A DNA stretch of 57,953 bases. Source: Rickettsia typhi (GTDB taxonomy: Bacteria > Pseudomonadota > Alphaproteobacteria > Rickettsiales > UBA1997). The position numbers and the translations under genes are program-made. The DNA is taken from assembly GCA_945900795.1 (NCBI GenBank), contig CAMDJN010000003.1, forward strand, positions 1-57,953. Reading direction: 5' to 3'. The notes below the pieces were generated by a model, which was not told where the DNA came from, did no database searches, and worked only from the letters and a program-made list of their open reading frames with translations. Below, in pieces: positions 15,877 to 26,537 of this stretch (the stretch's first letter is position 1; each line of letters starts with the position of its first letter).

Positions 15877-17708
15877 AAAAAAATTCTCAAACACACATTA
15901 GTGAAACCAAAGAGAAATTAGTTACAATACTACAAAATCTAGCTGGAGACGGTGCTTTGCAAATCGAATTTGAGGAAGAGGTGAAGAATAATTTCTTTGC
16001 CTGGAATCAAAATCTGGTGAGTGGCTCTGGCGATAAAAAGAAAGTTGTTTTGCCGGAAGTAAACCTTGCCGAGCCTGATAATCACGAATTAATAGAGCAA
16101 TTCCGAGCAGTGTCAGATATGGCTTTGTGCTATATTTTATTTCACGATAAAAAACTTAATGACGACAAAAATTACACAGAAGAGGAATGGAAATTCTTTA
16201 ACGAATTTGAAAAAATTCGCGTAATTTCCCTGGTAAAGAATTTGTTTCGTGGAGTAGTAAAAAATATTTTGGAGCGATTGAGGTCAGATTTTTCTGAGAG
16301 GTCGGAAGGTGATGACACGAATTTGAGTTTGATTTTTTTAAAAGAAATTTTTCCTGATACCAAAAATCTAACTGCTGATTATGATAAAAATTTGAGTAAA
16401 AATATTAAGAAAGAGGTTAAGAGTCTTAGGCAATCAATCTACAACCAGGCCTTATTTTTTCAACATGTAGAGAGAATTTTAGAACTGCTTAAAAAAGAAA
16501 AAGAAGATAATTGCCACGAAAAGAAAGAAAAAAAATCACGAAAGATAAAAGATAAAATTCCGCAAGATTTAACCTCATCAAACCAGGAAAATAGCGAGCA
16601 AAAAACCGATAGTGATTTTTTGAATGATGAGAAGAGAGATGTAGTAGGCAAAGATTCTAAGCAGCAAAATGAATCTAAGCTTAGTGAAATTGAGAATGAT
16701 GAAAATGGTACCGATGTGCGCTTGGGAAGCGATAAGACTGCGCAAAGTGATGACACGATACAGTTCAAAAATCCCTACAAAGTTTTTACTAACAAATTCG
16801 ATGAGATAGTTTTTCCGCAAAAATTAATTCCAAAAAATGAGTTGGAATTGCTCCGATTGCAGCTTGATTTGAAGTTCACAAAATTGCAGACAATTTCAAA
16901 AAAAATCAGCCTGAAGCTAAAAAAAAAGCTACTCTCGAAACGAAATTTTCTTACAGAATACGATTCCTCCCTTGGAATTCTTAATCGCAAAAAATTATCA
17001 CGTTTGGTAATCGATCCTTTTTTGGAAGATATTTGGGTCAATGTCAGAGAGTACGAGTATCACGATACCGCAATCACAATTCTATTAGATAATTCAGGCT
17101 CAATGCGCGGTAATCCTATCGTTATGACAGCAATGGCTTGTGAAATTATTTCCGATATTTTGGAAAAATTTTCGATCAAAACGGAAATAATTGGCTTTAC
17201 AACAGCTGACTGGAGAGGGGGGAGAGCTAAAAAGCTTTGGGAAAGCTTAGGAAAAGAAAAAAATCCAGGCAGGCTAAATGAGCTTAGGCATATCATTTAC
17301 AAGCATTTCAAGCAGAGATTTAAGCGGTCGAGAGTAAATCTGGGATTAATGTTGAAGGAAGGAATTCTGAAGGAAAATATTGACGGAGAAGCCCTTTTAT
17401 TCGCACGCTCAAGACTAATGCAACAAAGTGAAAAAAGGAAAATTTTGCTGGTAATTTCTGATGGGACACCTGTTGACGATTCAACGGCCCTTGCTAATGA
17501 CTCAGATATTTTATCAGATCATCTTCGTCATGTGATCCATAAAATTGAGAGTTCTTCTACAAAATCATTAAGCAAACAATCGAGAATTGAGGTAGTTGGT
17601 ATTGGTATTGGACATACAACCGACGAGTTCTATAAAAACTCAATTACGATTAAGAATTTGGATGAGCTCGGGAATGCGATGATAGAAAAAATTACTGACT
17701 TGTTGTAA
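15873..17708 (+). CDS. cobT: Cobaltochelatase CobT-like VWA protein
   Basis: 611 residues from ATG 15873, overlapping the bioF stop. The N-terminal half matches the CobT region with a long acidic and lysine-rich linker (about 200-300). The C-terminal half is a von Willebrand A domain with the metal site DNSGSM at 406-411 and a TGTxDG-like ISDGTP later. CobT pairs with the AAA protein CobS as the chaperone of CobN in aerobic cobalamin synthesis. Orphan CobS/CobT pairs occur in alphaproteobacteria without that pathway, where they may act as a metal-insertion or remodelling chaperone. CobS and CobN are not in this window. Confidence 0.88.
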   Translation: MKKNSQTHISETKEKLVTILQNLAGDGALQIEFEEEVKNNFFAWNQNLVSGSGDKKKVVLPEVNLAEPDNHELIEQFRAVSDMALCYILFHDKKLNDDKNYTEEEWKFFNEFEKIRVISLVKNLFRGVVKNILERLRSDFSERSEGDDTNLSLIFLKEIFPDTKNLTADYDKNLSKNIKKEVKSLRQSIYNQALFFQHVERILELLKKEKEDNCHEKKEKKSRKIKDKIPQDLTSSNQENSEQKTDSDFLNDEKRDVVGKDSKQQNESKLSEIENDENGTDVRLGSDKTAQSDDTIQFKNPYKVFTNKFDEIVFPQKLIPKNELELLRLQLDLKFTKLQTISKKISLKLKKKLLSKRNFLTEYDSSLGILNRKKLSRLVIDPFLEDIWVNVREYEYHDTAITILLDNSGSMRGNPIVMTAMACEIISDILEKFSIKTEIIGFTTADWRGGRAKKLWESLGKEKNPGRLNELRHIIYKHFKQRFKRSRVNLGLMLKEGILKENIDGEALLFARSRLMQQSEKRKILLVISDGTPVDDSTALANDSDILSDHLRHVIHKIESSSTKSLSKQSRIEVVGIGIGHTTDEFYKNSITIKNLDELGNAMIEKITDLL

Positions 17709-17720
17709 AAATGAATGGCT

Positions 17721-18992
17721 TTACTTGGCCGTAGTAACACCCACCTTGCCTTCGAGATAATAAACCAAAAGATCTTGTTTGATTCGCTGTTCTTTTGTGC
17801 TGTCAAAATCCTTCACTAAAACCTCGCAATTTTTTGCCTCCTCCTCTCCGATGATTATAACAAAATGAGAATTATTTTGCGTGGCACGTTTCATTTGTTT
17901 TTTAAAATTTCCTTCAAACACAAAATCTGTTGCGATACCGTGGGCTCTAAGTTTTTGCGTGGTTTCTAAAGCAATTAATTTTTCATTGTCTGAAATGTAT
18001 ACTACAGTAATCGGACGTAATTTGGTTGAAACACAATCGCTAAGCATCATCAGGCGTTCAATGCCTGCAGCAAAGCCAATTGCCGGTATTTTTTTACCGC
18101 CCATTTTTTCAACCAAATTGTCATAGCGGCCACCAGCTAGAACTGTATTTTGAGCCCCCTCATGAGATGTAATAAATTCAAAAACTGTTGATGTGTAGTA
18201 ATCAAGCCCCCGCACCAAGCGTTCATTGACCCGATGCTCTACACCTAATTTGGTTAAAAAATTTAGAATTAAATCGAATCTCGATCTGGCTTCATTGGAA
18301 AAGAAATCTCCAATTTTTGGTGCAGAAGAAATTATCTCGTGATCTTTAGAGTCCTTTGAATCAAGGATTCGTAGAGGATTTTTTTCCAATCTAATTTGCG
18401 AATCTTGCGATAAATCACTTTTAAATTTGGAAAAATATAATTTTAAAGATTCTTCGTAGCTTTCTTTTGTCTGTTTGCATCCGAGAGAATTAATTTCCAA
18501 AGTTGTTTTGTTTAAAATCTTTAAATCCTTTAGAATGGCGCTTGCAAGCGTTATCATCTCAACATCACTAAGTAGGTTTTCTTCTCCAAAAATTTCAAAA
18601 TTTATTTGATGAAATTGTCTTTGACGTCCTTTTTGTGGGCGATCATAACGAAAAATTGGTCCGTAAGAAAAGAATTTGCGTGGTAAAATTTGCTGCAATT
18701 CTCCGTTAGAAATTAGCGCTCTGACTATTCCGGCAGTAAATTCTGGGCGAAGTGTAAGGAAATTTTCTGAACGATCTAGAAATTTATAAACTTCCTTGGA
18801 GACAATATCCGAATCTTCTCCCAGATTACGCTCAAAAATTTCACTGAACTCAAAAATAGGAGTTTGCAATTCCTCAAAACCAAAAATTTCACCACGCCTT
18901 TTTGCTGAATTAATTATGTGATTGAAGGTTGTAATTTCATCTCCGAAGAGATCTTTTGTGCCTCTGACAGGCTGTAGTTTGTGATTTGACAT
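17721..18992 (-). CDS. hisS: Histidine--tRNA ligase
   Basis: 423 residues. Class II motifs include TLRPEFTAGIVRA (80-92), motif 2 GPIFRYDRPQKGRQRQFHQI (111-130), LVRGLDYYTSTVFEF and the histidine signature VLAGGRYDNLVEKMGG. A C-terminal anticodon-binding domain follows. It converges with cobT with only 12 bases between stops and no visible terminator. A HisZ paralogue is encoded at 53795. Confidence 0.97.
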   Translation of the reverse strand: MSNHKLQPVRGTKDLFGDEITTFNHIINSAKRRGEIFGFEELQTPIFEFSEIFERNLGEDSDIVSKEVYKFLDRSENFLTLRPEFTAGIVRALISNGELQQILPRKFFSYGPIFRYDRPQKGRQRQFHQINFEIFGEENLLSDVEMITLASAILKDLKILNKTTLEINSLGCKQTKESYEESLKLYFSKFKSDLSQDSQIRLEKNPLRILDSKDSKDHEIISSAPKIGDFFSNEARSRFDLILNFLTKLGVEHRVNERLVRGLDYYTSTVFEFITSHEGAQNTVLAGGRYDNLVEKMGGKKIPAIGFAAGIERLMMLSDCVSTKLRPITVVYISDNEKLIALETTQKLRAHGIATDFVFEGNFKKQMKRATQNNSHFVIIIGEEEAKNCEVLVKDFDSTKEQRIKQDLLVYYLEGKVGVTTAK

Positions 18993-19042
18993 GTTTAGAC
19001 AATGTTGAATTTATCCCCTAGTTACTTACGTTATTTCAAAAT

Positions 19043-19798
19043 ATGCAACTATCTTCCAATCAACAACAGCGCTATCTCAGAAATACTATTCTTCCAGAAA
19101 TTGGTGAAGAAGGGCAAAAAAAATTGTTAGAAGCGAAGGTTCTTGTAATTGGCGCTGGTGGCCTTGGATCGCCAATTTTGCTTTATCTTGCAGCGGCAGG
19201 AGTCGGAAATATCGGCGTAATTGATGATGATTTGGTGGAGCTTTCGAACTTACAGCGTCAAGTGATTCACGATCAAGAGAATCTTGGAAAGAAAAAAGTT
19301 TTAAGTGCTAAAAAAAAGATTCTGGCGTTGAACGAAGATGTAAATGTAGAAATTTTTGATGAAAGGGCGAATCGTGAAAGTCTTGGAAAGATTCTGCCAA
19401 AATATGATTTTGTTCTTGACGCAACTGACAATTTTCCTACTCGTTTTATTATTAATGAACTTTGCCATAAACTTCAAAAACCTTTGATTTTTGCGGCTGT
19501 AAAGGGATTCTCGGGACAGGTTTCAATTTTTAAATCTTACGAAAAAAATCCATGTTACGCTTGTTTTAATCCTAACCTCGTTGATGAAAATTTTTCTTTA
19601 CCCCTTTCAGAAAAGGGAATTCTTGGATCTGTTGCAGGCGCGATTGGCGCACTTCAGGCAACTACAGTAATTCGTGAAATTTTAAAAATCGGGGAAAGTT
19701 TAGTTGGAAAAATTCTGATTTTTGATTTCTTGAAAAACGAATTCCGCAAAGTCGCCCTGAAGAAAAATCCAAACTGTAAGATTTGTCGAAATGTCTGA
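19043..19798 (+). CDS. HesA/MoeB/ThiF family adenylyltransferase
   Basis: 251 residues, E1-like. It has the opening YLRNTILPEIG, the nucleotide loop VIGAGGLGSP (35-44), VELSNLQRQV, DATDNFPTR, and zinc ligands Cys171/Cys174 (CYAC) and Cys245/Cys248 (CKIC). Such enzymes adenylate the C-terminus of ThiS/MoaD-like carriers for sulfur transfer. At the place where relatives have the loop cysteine before GV, this protein reads SLPLSEKGILG, so that cysteine is missing. No carrier or rhodanese gene is adjacent, so the pathway (thiamine, molybdopterin or other) is open. Confidence 0.88.
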   Translation: MQLSSNQQQRYLRNTILPEIGEEGQKKLLEAKVLVIGAGGLGSPILLYLAAAGVGNIGVIDDDLVELSNLQRQVIHDQENLGKKKVLSAKKKILALNEDVNVEIFDERANRESLGKILPKYDFVLDATDNFPTRFIINELCHKLQKPLIFAAVKGFSGQVSIFKSYEKNPCYACFNPNLVDENFSLPLSEKGILGSVAGAIGALQATTVIREILKIGESLVGKILIFDFLKNEFRKVALKKNPNCKICRNV

Positions 19799-19894
19799 GT
19801 CTAAGAAAATCCAAGTTGCAAATTTATTTTTGGAAAAAGATACCTCCACCACTGATTTTAAAATTTCATCACCAAAATCAAACCTTAATCACCA

Positions 19895-20281
19895 ATGTTT
19901 GCGACCACTACCGATATCTCCTTCCGCCATTTTAACAAATATGATTTTGTTAAGGCTTTTTTAGCCGCCTCTTCAGATTCTGATCAAAAGTCTAAAGTAG
20001 AAAAAGAGCGCGAAGCGGTAGTAATTGCCGATGCGATTGAGGAAACGCAGGAGATTGTGGTGCAAAATCTTGCGACTAAGAGCGATCTTCTTATTACCAA
20101 GCAAGAATTAAAACAAGAAATTGTAGAAGTTAAAAAAGAGATTGTAACAGTAAGGGCGGAATTCAAAAAAGACCTTATTCTGCTCGAACATAAGTTGACC
20201 ATCAAGCTTGCAATCATTATGGCTTCCTTACTAACGCTTTTACCCTTAGTTACGGAGTTTTTGAAGAGTTTTTTGATCTAG
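19895..20281 (+). CDS. Coiled-coil membrane protein (DUF1640-like)
   Basis: 128 residues. The central part (about 50-108) is a charged heptad-like coiled coil beginning with the LATKSDLLITKQELKQEI pattern. A single C-terminal helix (LAIIMASLLTLLPLVTEFL) anchors it to the membrane. This is the layout of DUF1640/CCDC90-like proteins, common in alphaproteobacteria and of unknown role. It starts 97 bases after the E1-like gene. No catalytic residues are visible. Confidence 0.75.
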   Translation: MFATTTDISFRHFNKYDFVKAFLAASSDSDQKSKVEKEREAVVIADAIEETQEIVVQNLATKSDLLITKQELKQEIVEVKKEIVTVRAEFKKDLILLEHKLTIKLAIIMASLLTLLPLVTEFLKSFLI

Positions 20282-20339
20282 AAAAAATCGCAGTTAATGA
20301 GGGCGAAGCTACCTGAAGCCGGGTGATTTGTTTTAATAT

Positions 20340-20413
20340 GCGGGTGTAGCTCAACGGTAGAGTTCCAGCCTTCCAAGCTGGCCGTGAGGGTTCGATTCCC
20401 TTCACCCGCTCCA
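20340..20413 (+). tRNA. tRNA-Gly (anticodon TCC)
   Basis: 74 bases with encoded CCA. The acceptor stem is GCGGGTG/CACCCGC and the anticodon loop is CTTCCAA. The T loop is GGTTCGATTCC. Confidence 0.97.
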
Positions 20414-20551
20414 TGTTCCATGTTAAACCGAGATTTGTTTTTTTGAATTTTTTATCTTTAGAACCCGTCCTAAGTCTTTTTTAGTGCCGTGGTATAAAAA
20501 TAAAAAATTCTCATCAAGTTCCCCCAAAATTCTGTAGGAAATTTTTAATTT

Positions 20552-20637
20552 GGAGGAGTGGCCGAGTGGTCAATGGCAACAGACTGTAAATCTGTCCGCG
20601 CAAGCGTTCGCAGGTTCAAATCCTGCCTCCTCCACCA
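20552..20637 (+). tRNA. tRNA-Tyr (anticodon GTA)
   Basis: 86 bases with a long class II variable arm. The acceptor stem is GGAGGAG/CTCCTCC, the anticodon loop is CTGTAAA, and CCA is encoded. It lies 97 bases before uvrB. Confidence 0.97.
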
Positions 20638-20734
20638 CATTTTCTTTTCAAATACACCTATTTTTATAGGACCAGTTCTTAGAAATTTTTGATTTGCGAT
20701 AACGTTCTTATCTGCAAATGTCGCTTCCATTAAA

Positions 20735-22726
20735 ATGTCATTATTCAAACTTCACTCGAAATTCTCTCCTGCCGGTGATCAGCCGCAAGCTATCTCAAAA
20801 CTCATCCAAGGTCTAAGCGACAAGAGGCAAAGCCAAGTATTACTTGGCATCACCGGTTCCGGTAAAACTTTTACGATGGCAAACATCATCGAAAAGACCC
20901 AGCGCCCGGCCTTAATCATGGCTCACAATAAAACTCTCGCAGCGCAGCTTTACGGTGAAATGAAAGAATTTTTTCCAGAAAACGAAGTTGGTTATTTCGT
21001 TTCTTTTTACGATTACTACCAGCCCGAAGCCTACGTCCCTAAGACCGACACCTACATCGAAAAAGACAGTGCTATCAATGAGCAGATTGATCGTCTCCGT
21101 CATGCTGCTACTCGCGCACTTTTTGAGCGTCATGATACAATCGTAATCGCTTCCGTTTCTTGCATTTACGGTATCGGCTCCCCGGAGTTTTATTCAACGA
21201 TGGTATTACGTTTAAAAGTTGGAGATGAAATGAATCGCCAAAAACTTTTATTACGTCTTGTTGATCTGCAGTATGAGCGCAACGATGTTACATTCGAACG
21301 TTGCGGTTTTCGCGTGCAGGGTGATGTCATTGATATTTTTCCATCTCACACTGACGAGATTGCTTGGCGTATTTCAATGTTTGGTGACGAGATCGAAGAG
21401 ATCACAGAATTTGATCCCCTAACTGGTGAAAATTTTACCAAACTCACAGAAATCGCTCTTTATCCATCTTCTCATTACGTTACTCCGGCCAATACTTTAC
21501 GTAACGCAATTTCACAGATTAAGCAAGATTTGGCAATTCGTGTTAAGTGGTTGGAAGAACAGGGGAAGGTTGTTGAAGCGCATCGCCTTAATCAGAAAAC
21601 TACCTACGACATGGAGATGATGGTTTCCGTTGGGTCATGTAAGGGAATTGAAAATTACTCACGTTATCTTACGGGAAGGCCTGCCGGAGCTGCTCCACCA
21701 ACACTTTTTGAATATCTTCCAAAAGATGCACTTCTTTTTGTTGACGAAAGCCATGTTTCCGTTCCACAAATTGATGGTATGTACAAGGGTGATTTTGTAC
21801 GTAAATCAACCCTGTCAGAACACGGATTTAGACTCCCAAGCGCACTCGATAATCGTCCATTAAAATTTGCAGAATGGGAAAGTTTTAAGCCACAAACGAT
21901 TTACGTTTCTGCAACTCCTAGGCAATATGAAATTGAAAAAGCCTTAGGGGAAGATGGCGGAGAGATAGTCGAGCAAGTAATTAGACCAACAGGATTACTC
22001 GATCCAGTTTGCGAAATCAGACCAGCTAAATCGCAAGTCATCGATTTGTTGAAAGAAGTACGAGGCATCACCGCTAGGGGCTTTCGTACTTTAGTTACAA
22101 CCATTACTAAAAAAATGGCGGAGGATTTAGCGGATTATTTCAACGATAATGGAATCAAAGTTGTCTTCATGCATTCTGACGTTGATACGCTTGATCGCAT
22201 CGAGATTATTCAAAATTTACGTTTGGGAAAATATGATTGTCTGATTGGTGTAAATCTACTTCGTGAAGGGCTTGATATTCCGGAATGTGCATTGATGGCA
22301 ATTCTGGACGCAGACAAGGAAGGGTTTCTGCGTAACGAAACTTCTTTGATTCAGACCATTGGTAGAGCAGCTCGTAACTCGGAAAGCAAAGTAATTCTTT
22401 ACGCTGACAAAGAAACGAAATCAATTATTGCGGCTTTGCGCGAGACAAATCGTCGTCGAGAAATTCAAATTTCTTACAACAAAAAACATGGCATCACCCC
22501 TACAACCACCTACAAAAAAATTGGTTCAGCCTTGGCCAATCTTTACAATAAAAAATCGGAAGAAAAATCTGAAGATGATGCTTATTCAAAGAGGATCTTG
22601 AGTGATCGTGAGATTGAGAATTTGAAAAAAGAAATGCTTATGTCTGCTACGGAATTTAACTTTGAGAAGGCCGCCAGAATCAGAGATGAAATAAAGAAAG
22701 CGGAGAGCTTAAGACTGATGTCTTGA
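20735..22726 (+). CDS. uvrB: Excinuclease ABC subunit UvrB
   Basis: 663 residues, full length. Walker A is GITGSGKT (38-45). The beta-hairpin region has [11 protein letters not shown], the DEAD-like box is DESHVSVPQ, and motif VI is QTIGRAARN. The C-terminal UVR helix pair ([20 protein letters not shown]) binds UvrC. UvrB verifies DNA damage in nucleotide excision repair. The gene stands alone after two tRNAs; a composite repeat follows it. Confidence 0.98.
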   Translation: MSLFKLHSKFSPAGDQPQAISKLIQGLSDKRQSQVLLGITGSGKTFTMANIIEKTQRPALIMAHNKTLAAQLYGEMKEFFPENEVGYFVSFYDYYQPEAYVPKTDTYIEKDSAINEQIDRLRHAATRALFERHDTIVIASVSCIYGIGSPEFYSTMVLRLKVGDEMNRQKLLLRLVDLQYERNDVTFERCGFRVQGDVIDIFPSHTDEIAWRISMFGDEIEEITEFDPLTGENFTKLTEIALYPSSHYVTPANTLRNAISQIKQDLAIRVKWLEEQGKVVEAHRLNQKTTYDMEMMVSVGSCKGIENYSRYLTGRPAGAAPPTLFEYLPKDALLFVDESHVSVPQIDGMYKGDFVRKSTLSEHGFRLPSALDNRPLKFAEWESFKPQTIYVSATPRQYEIEKALGEDGGEIVEQVIRPTGLLDPVCEIRPAKSQVIDLLKEVRGITARGFRTLVTTITKKMAEDLADYFNDNGIKVVFMHSDVDTLDRIEIIQNLRLGKYDCLIGVNLLREGLDIPECALMAILDADKEGFLRNETSLIQTIGRAARNSESKVILYADKETKSIIAALRETNRRREIQISYNKKHGITPTTTYKKIGSALANLYNKKSEEKSEDDAYSKRILSDREIENLKKEMLMSATEFNFEKAARIRDEIKKAESLRLMS

Positions 22727-22798
22727 GATGGTGTTGGTAAACTTTTGATTAAAAAAACCAGTGATATCTTTACTACCCCTGTTTTGAATACGGGCTCT

Positions 22799-22950
22799 AT
22801 ACCCAACCAACTTCAAGAAGTTGATCAGGTATATTTTTTATTTTTACGCGACACGAGTCGCGCGCCCCCAAAAATTCTTGGCAAGAATTCTTGTCTTACG
22901 GGGTCCCCATATACCAAACAGAGCTCGGTATCTTCAATCGTGTTTGGTAT
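22799..22950. repeat. Composite palindromic repeat (locus 2)
   Basis: Order on the plus strand: hairpin C (TACCCAACCAACTTC, AAG, AAGTTGATCAGGTA), a T-rich spacer, the core in reverse (GCGACACGAGTCGC stem, CCCCCAAA, GGGGTCCCC), then hairpin A (ATACCAAACA...TGTTTGGTAT). It lies between the convergent 3' ends of uvrB and the lipoprotein gene. Confidence 0.75.
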
Positions 22951-23180
22951 AAACTCAATTCCTGCAAATTACTCGCCTTTTACCACTGTACAACCTTTCT
23001 GAAAGAATGGTAAACAGACAAAGGATGAATCCCTCATCGCAACGATTCTTAAAACATTCACTAAACAGCCTTACCTTTTTTATCAAGCTCGATGGAATTA
23101 CTAACTGAGCCAGATGAATCACTTCATGACGTAAATAACAGCGCAGAGGAAACGCCACTTCTGGTTTACGCGCAAAAGAC
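22951..23180. other. Gene-free stretch with a possible gene remnant
   Basis: No intact gene. On the minus strand 22955-23158 is open and reads CYLRHEVIHLAQ, which contains a zincin-like HExxH. It has no good start codon and no continuation, so at most it is a remnant of a metallopeptidase-like gene. Confidence 0.25.
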
Positions 23181-24737
23181 CTATTCAGCCACTATATATT
23201 TCGAGCGATATTTTCCACCGCTTCGCTCTTCATAAGCTTCGAAAAAATTTTTATACCTGTCTTCAACTTTGAAAATGATTTTTGGGTTTTTGTTTTTTTT
23301 ATCTATGTAGAGATCCCAGATAATATATCTTTTATGCCCACCAGAGTAAGACATATCCACCCTTATCTCATTGTCTAATATCGTTTCAATCACACTCAAA
23401 TGCCACTCACTTTTACCCTTTGCGCCTCTGATCTTTTGGGCAATGGCGGTTAGCGAAGTTATGTCGCAAAATTCTGGACCTAGTTCGGAATTAATGCTGT
23501 CACGGATTAAATACAGATTGAATGCGAGCGTAAGAGGCTTATTTTTTACAGACCACAATTCAGTGGTTGCAAGACTGTCAATCGTGGCTTGATCAACATT
23601 ATGTCTGGTAAAAAAGCCTTCAATTTTTTTTATCAGATCAGGATATTTTTTAAAATCCTTCTTCCACTGCACATGAAAATTGCGACTATCCGCAGCAATT
23701 AAACGCAATTCTTCCCTAACATCCGCCCCATCATAATTCAAACTACCGCGCCATTTGGTGATATATTGACGACTGACCAATTGGTTTTCCTTGAAAAACT
23801 TTCCTTTGTTTGAAATGACTGGATCGAGGTTTTTATTTTTTGGCGGAGATAGATAATTTGTGCGCAAAAATTTTGTAAGTTTTTCTCGTGAAATTTCGAA
23901 TGGTTCCTTCTTTTCTTTTTTGTCCAGCAATTTCCAAATTGTTGGACTCCTTCTCGCCTCATTCATTGCAAATTCATAGGCAGAAATATCAGAAATCATC
24001 GCTGCCTTTACCGCCATAATACTTGACCTTGCAGCTTCAGGAGCCTCAGCAATAAGCATGCCATTATCGCTAAAAGCGAGTGCGGCAATATCTGGCATTT
24101 CTCGCACTCGGGTTGAAGCGAATAGATAATTTTTTGAATCAAGATCAACCATTCTCTTCATGAACGGTTTGTTGTTGGTCAATCTTGTGGTGGCATATTT
24201 CATGGCATCACGATTTAAATACATTGCTCGCTCCATAAACATCTCATCTGAACGTAATTCGGGATCGATAAATTTTAGAATCAAGGCATCTGCCTTAACC
24301 AAACGATGAATGAAATTTGCATCGCTTTTGAGAGTGTCGGTGGCGTACTCAAACTGATTTGGATCAGTCATCGCGACTCTAAACATCAGTTTACGATTAC
24401 CCCTTAAACACTCCGGAAGTTTTTTAACGATGTCAGGATTGTCCAAAAGAATTTCTGCGATGATTTGATCAGCGTCAGTTGCGGTTATGTCGCAGGTGCC
24501 GTTAAACTGATGCCATGCGATGTCAGGAGTGCTTTGTACTTGTTGAGGATCACTGATTTCTATTTGATCTGGCTGCTGTGTTTGTAATGCATACTGAGGA
24601 TCTCCAACATATTGATCTGCTGATGGCAGCTGTCCCTCGAGATATGAATTTTGATAGAGTTGGTTATCCGTAGAGGCACAGGATGATATAAGAAAACATA
24701 ACAGGAAAAGCTGGATTCTGCTAAAACTTTTTCTCAT
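23181..24737 (-). CDS. Lipoprotein with DUF4116-like repeats
   Basis: 518 residues. A type II signal with lipobox ISSC (Cys20) shows export and lipidation. Residues about 90-250 contain repeated helical units of the kind [FL]M-x-R-[AV]-...-[AY]A (for example [48 protein letters not shown]), which resemble DUF4116 repeats. The C-terminal part is mixed alpha/beta with no known fold recognised. The ATG overlaps the nuoK stop as ATGA, so it ends the pgk-kdsB-rim-nuo operon. Its function is unknown; an outer-membrane or surface-exposed role in host interaction is possible. Confidence 0.72.
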   Translation of the reverse strand: MRKSFSRIQLFLLCFLISSCASTDNQLYQNSYLEGQLPSADQYVGDPQYALQTQQPDQIEISDPQQVQSTPDIAWHQFNGTCDITATDADQIIAEILLDNPDIVKKLPECLRGNRKLMFRVAMTDPNQFEYATDTLKSDANFIHRLVKADALILKFIDPELRSDEMFMERAMYLNRDAMKYATTRLTNNKPFMKRMVDLDSKNYLFASTRVREMPDIAALAFSDNGMLIAEAPEAARSSIMAVKAAMISDISAYEFAMNEARRSPTIWKLLDKKEKKEPFEISREKLTKFLRTNYLSPPKNKNLDPVISNKGKFFKENQLVSRQYITKWRGSLNYDGADVREELRLIAADSRNFHVQWKKDFKKYPDLIKKIEGFFTRHNVDQATIDSLATTELWSVKNKPLTLAFNLYLIRDSINSELGPEFCDITSLTAIAQKIRGAKGKSEWHLSVIETILDNEIRVDMSYSGGHKRYIIWDLYIDKKNKNPKIIFKVEDRYKNFFEAYEERSGGKYRSKYIVAE

Positions 24738-25045
24738 CCCTTCATAGATGAGATATTCTCGATTGAGATATTTCTACGATTGGAAAAATAAACTACGACT
24801 ATGGCCAGTCCGATTGCAGCTTCAGCACCAGCAACGGTTAAAACAAAAATTGCAAAAACCTGTCCGGCTAAATCATGCAAAAAAGAGGAGAAGGCTACGA
24901 AATTTATGTTGATCGCAAGCAGCATTAGCTCAATTGACATCAGCAATGAAATGGCATTTCGACGATTGATGAAGATTCCACTTACTCCAATACAAAAGAG
25001 GATTGAGGACAGAATTATGAAGTGATGATTTTCGATAGTATCCAT
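24734..25045 (-). CDS. nuoK: NADH-quinone oxidoreductase subunit K
   Basis: 103 residues with three helices. The conserved membrane glutamates are present in [14 protein letters not shown] and [17 protein letters not shown]. It is part of the proton-pumping membrane arm of Complex I, next to NuoJ. The start is 2 bases after the nuoJ stop. Confidence 0.97.
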   Translation of the reverse strand: MDTIENHHFIILSSILFCIGVSGIFINRRNAISLLMSIELMLLAININFVAFSSFLHDLAGQVFAIFVLTVAGAEAAIGLAIVVVYFSNRRNISIENISSMKG

Positions 25046-25047
25046 GG

Positions 25048-25668
25048 TTAAATATTTTTAATTCCTTTGCCTGTTGCAACCTTCACAATACTAAGTGAAT
25101 TGGCCCTGTTTCGCGCATTTTGATCTGAAATATTTTGCTTGCGAGTTGTATAATTTTCGTTTCGCAGAGTTAAAATAATTGCTCCAATCATTGCTACCAA
25201 AAGTATCATGGCAGAGATTTGGAAGGGTAGTATGAAATCAGTATAGAGGATGTTTCCGAGCGCTTCTGTGTTTGTAATATTGAGCGGCGTTGGGATGACG
25301 GGCTCTATAGATTGATAGTATCTGGTGAGAGAAAATTTTATAATTGCCAGAATTTCAAAAAATAATAATGCTCCGACTAGTATTAGGATTGGTATGTGTC
25401 GGTTGATACTTTTCTCGATCTCTTTGAGATCAACATCAAGCATCATCACGACAAACAAAAATAACACCGCGATTGCACCTACATAGACAACGATCAAGAG
25501 CATTGCCAGGAATTCTGCTCCAAGTAAAATAAAAAGTGCCGCTGCATTTAAAAATGCCAAAACCAAAAACATCACCGAATGTACCATGTTTCTTGCACTT
25601 ACAACTACAAGAGCTGACGAGATAAGTACGAAAGAGAAAAAATAAAAAAGAAAAAGGCTTAATGTCAT
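25048..25668 (-). CDS. nuoJ: NADH-quinone oxidoreductase subunit J
   Basis: 206 residues, five helices. Signatures include [20 protein letters not shown] and [20 protein letters not shown], including the pi-bulge helix. It belongs to the Complex I membrane arm. ATG 25668 overlaps the rimK stop as ATGA. Neighbouring nuoI and nuoL are absent here; only J and K are kept together. Confidence 0.97.
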   Translation of the reverse strand: MTLSLFLFYFFSFVLISSALVVVSARNMVHSVMFLVLAFLNAAALFILLGAEFLAMLLIVVYVGAIAVLFLFVVMMLDVDLKEIEKSINRHIPILILVGALLFFEILAIIKFSLTRYYQSIEPVIPTPLNITNTEALGNILYTDFILPFQISAMILLVAMIGAIILTLRNENYTTRKQNISDQNARNRANSLSIVKVATGKGIKNI

Positions 25669-26537
25669 GTTGTTGTTAAGTAATTTATCATTTCTCCAGC
25701 GATGTCGATGCCAGTAACATTTTCAATTCCTTCAAGACCTGGCGAGGAATTTACTTCAAGAATTTTGGTACCGGAATTTGAACGTACCATGTCAACTCCA
25801 GCAACTTCTAATCCAACAATTTTTGTAACCATGATGGCCAATTTTCTTTCTTCTTCAGTAATGTCAATTGCATGAGCTGTAGCACCGAGATGAATATTGG
25901 CGCGGAATTCTCCCTCCTGCGCTATTCTTTCCATTGAGGCTACTACGCGGTTTCCGATTACGAAACATCTGATGTCTTGTCCACGGGATTCTTTGATATA
26001 TTGCTGCGCCAGAATGTTGGCTTTCAGGCTGTGAAAGGCGTTAATTACGCTTTCTGCAGCCTTATTAGTTTCAGCCAAAACTACTCCAACCCCTTTTGTT
26101 CCTTCAAGTAATTTTACCACTAAAGGAATTCCTCCAACAAGTCTGATTAGGTCTTTAGTTTTATAGGAAGAATTCGCAAATCCGGTGGTAGGAATGTTAA
26201 TTTTATGCTGTGCAAGAATTTGTAAAGTATGAAGTTTGTCACGTGAGGTAACGATTGCTTCTGCGCTGTTTAGGCATTGGATGCCAGCTATTTCAAACTG
26301 CCGGATAATTGTTGAGGCATAAAATGTCATTGCGGGCTTTATGCGAGGAATGATGTAATCAACTTTTTCGATTTTCTTTCCTTCATCGTAAAAAATTTCA
26401 CACAAATCTGTATCTACTTTGATGTAGCAATTGCCAACATTGACAAACTCAATTTGATGGTCACGGCTTTCTGCCGCTTCAATCAGCCTCTTGTTAGAAT
26501 AAAGATTTGGGTTTGAAGCGAGTAGGATGATTTTCAT
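25665..26537 (-). CDS. rimK: RimK family ATP-grasp L-glutamate ligase
   Basis: 290 residues. The ATP-grasp features are LVVKLLEGTKGVGVVLAE (lysine and glycine loop), QQYIKESRGQDIRCFVIG and the metal site KILEVNSSPGLEGIE near the C-terminus. RimK adds glutamates to ribosomal protein S6. It overlaps the RimB-like protease gene, its usual partner, as ATGA. The pairing supports RimK over other ATP-grasp ligases. Confidence 0.92.
   Translation of the reverse strand: MKIILLASNPNLYSNKRLIEAAESRDHQIEFVNVGNCYIKVDTDLCEIFYDEGKKIEKVDYIIPRIKPAMTFYASTIIRQFEIAGIQCLNSAEAIVTSRDKLHTLQILAQHKINIPTTGFANSSYKTKDLIRLVGGIPLVVKLLEGTKGVGVVLAETNKAAESVINAFHSLKANILAQQYIKESRGQDIRCFVIGNRVVASMERIAQEGEFRANIHLGATAHAIDITEEERKLAIMVTKIVGLEVAGVDMVRSNSGTKILEVNSSPGLEGIENVTGIDIAGEMINYLTTT

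Noticed and set aside
19791..19960. A possible short protein after the E1-like gene
   Set aside because: It overlaps the start of the coiled-coil protein, has no family features and no clear ribosome binding site.
20457..20690. Possible inverted repeat around tRNA-Tyr (AGAACCCGTCCTAAG and GGACCAGTTCTTAG)
   Set aside because: The two sides match poorly and the span contains a normal tRNA, so an element cannot be supported.
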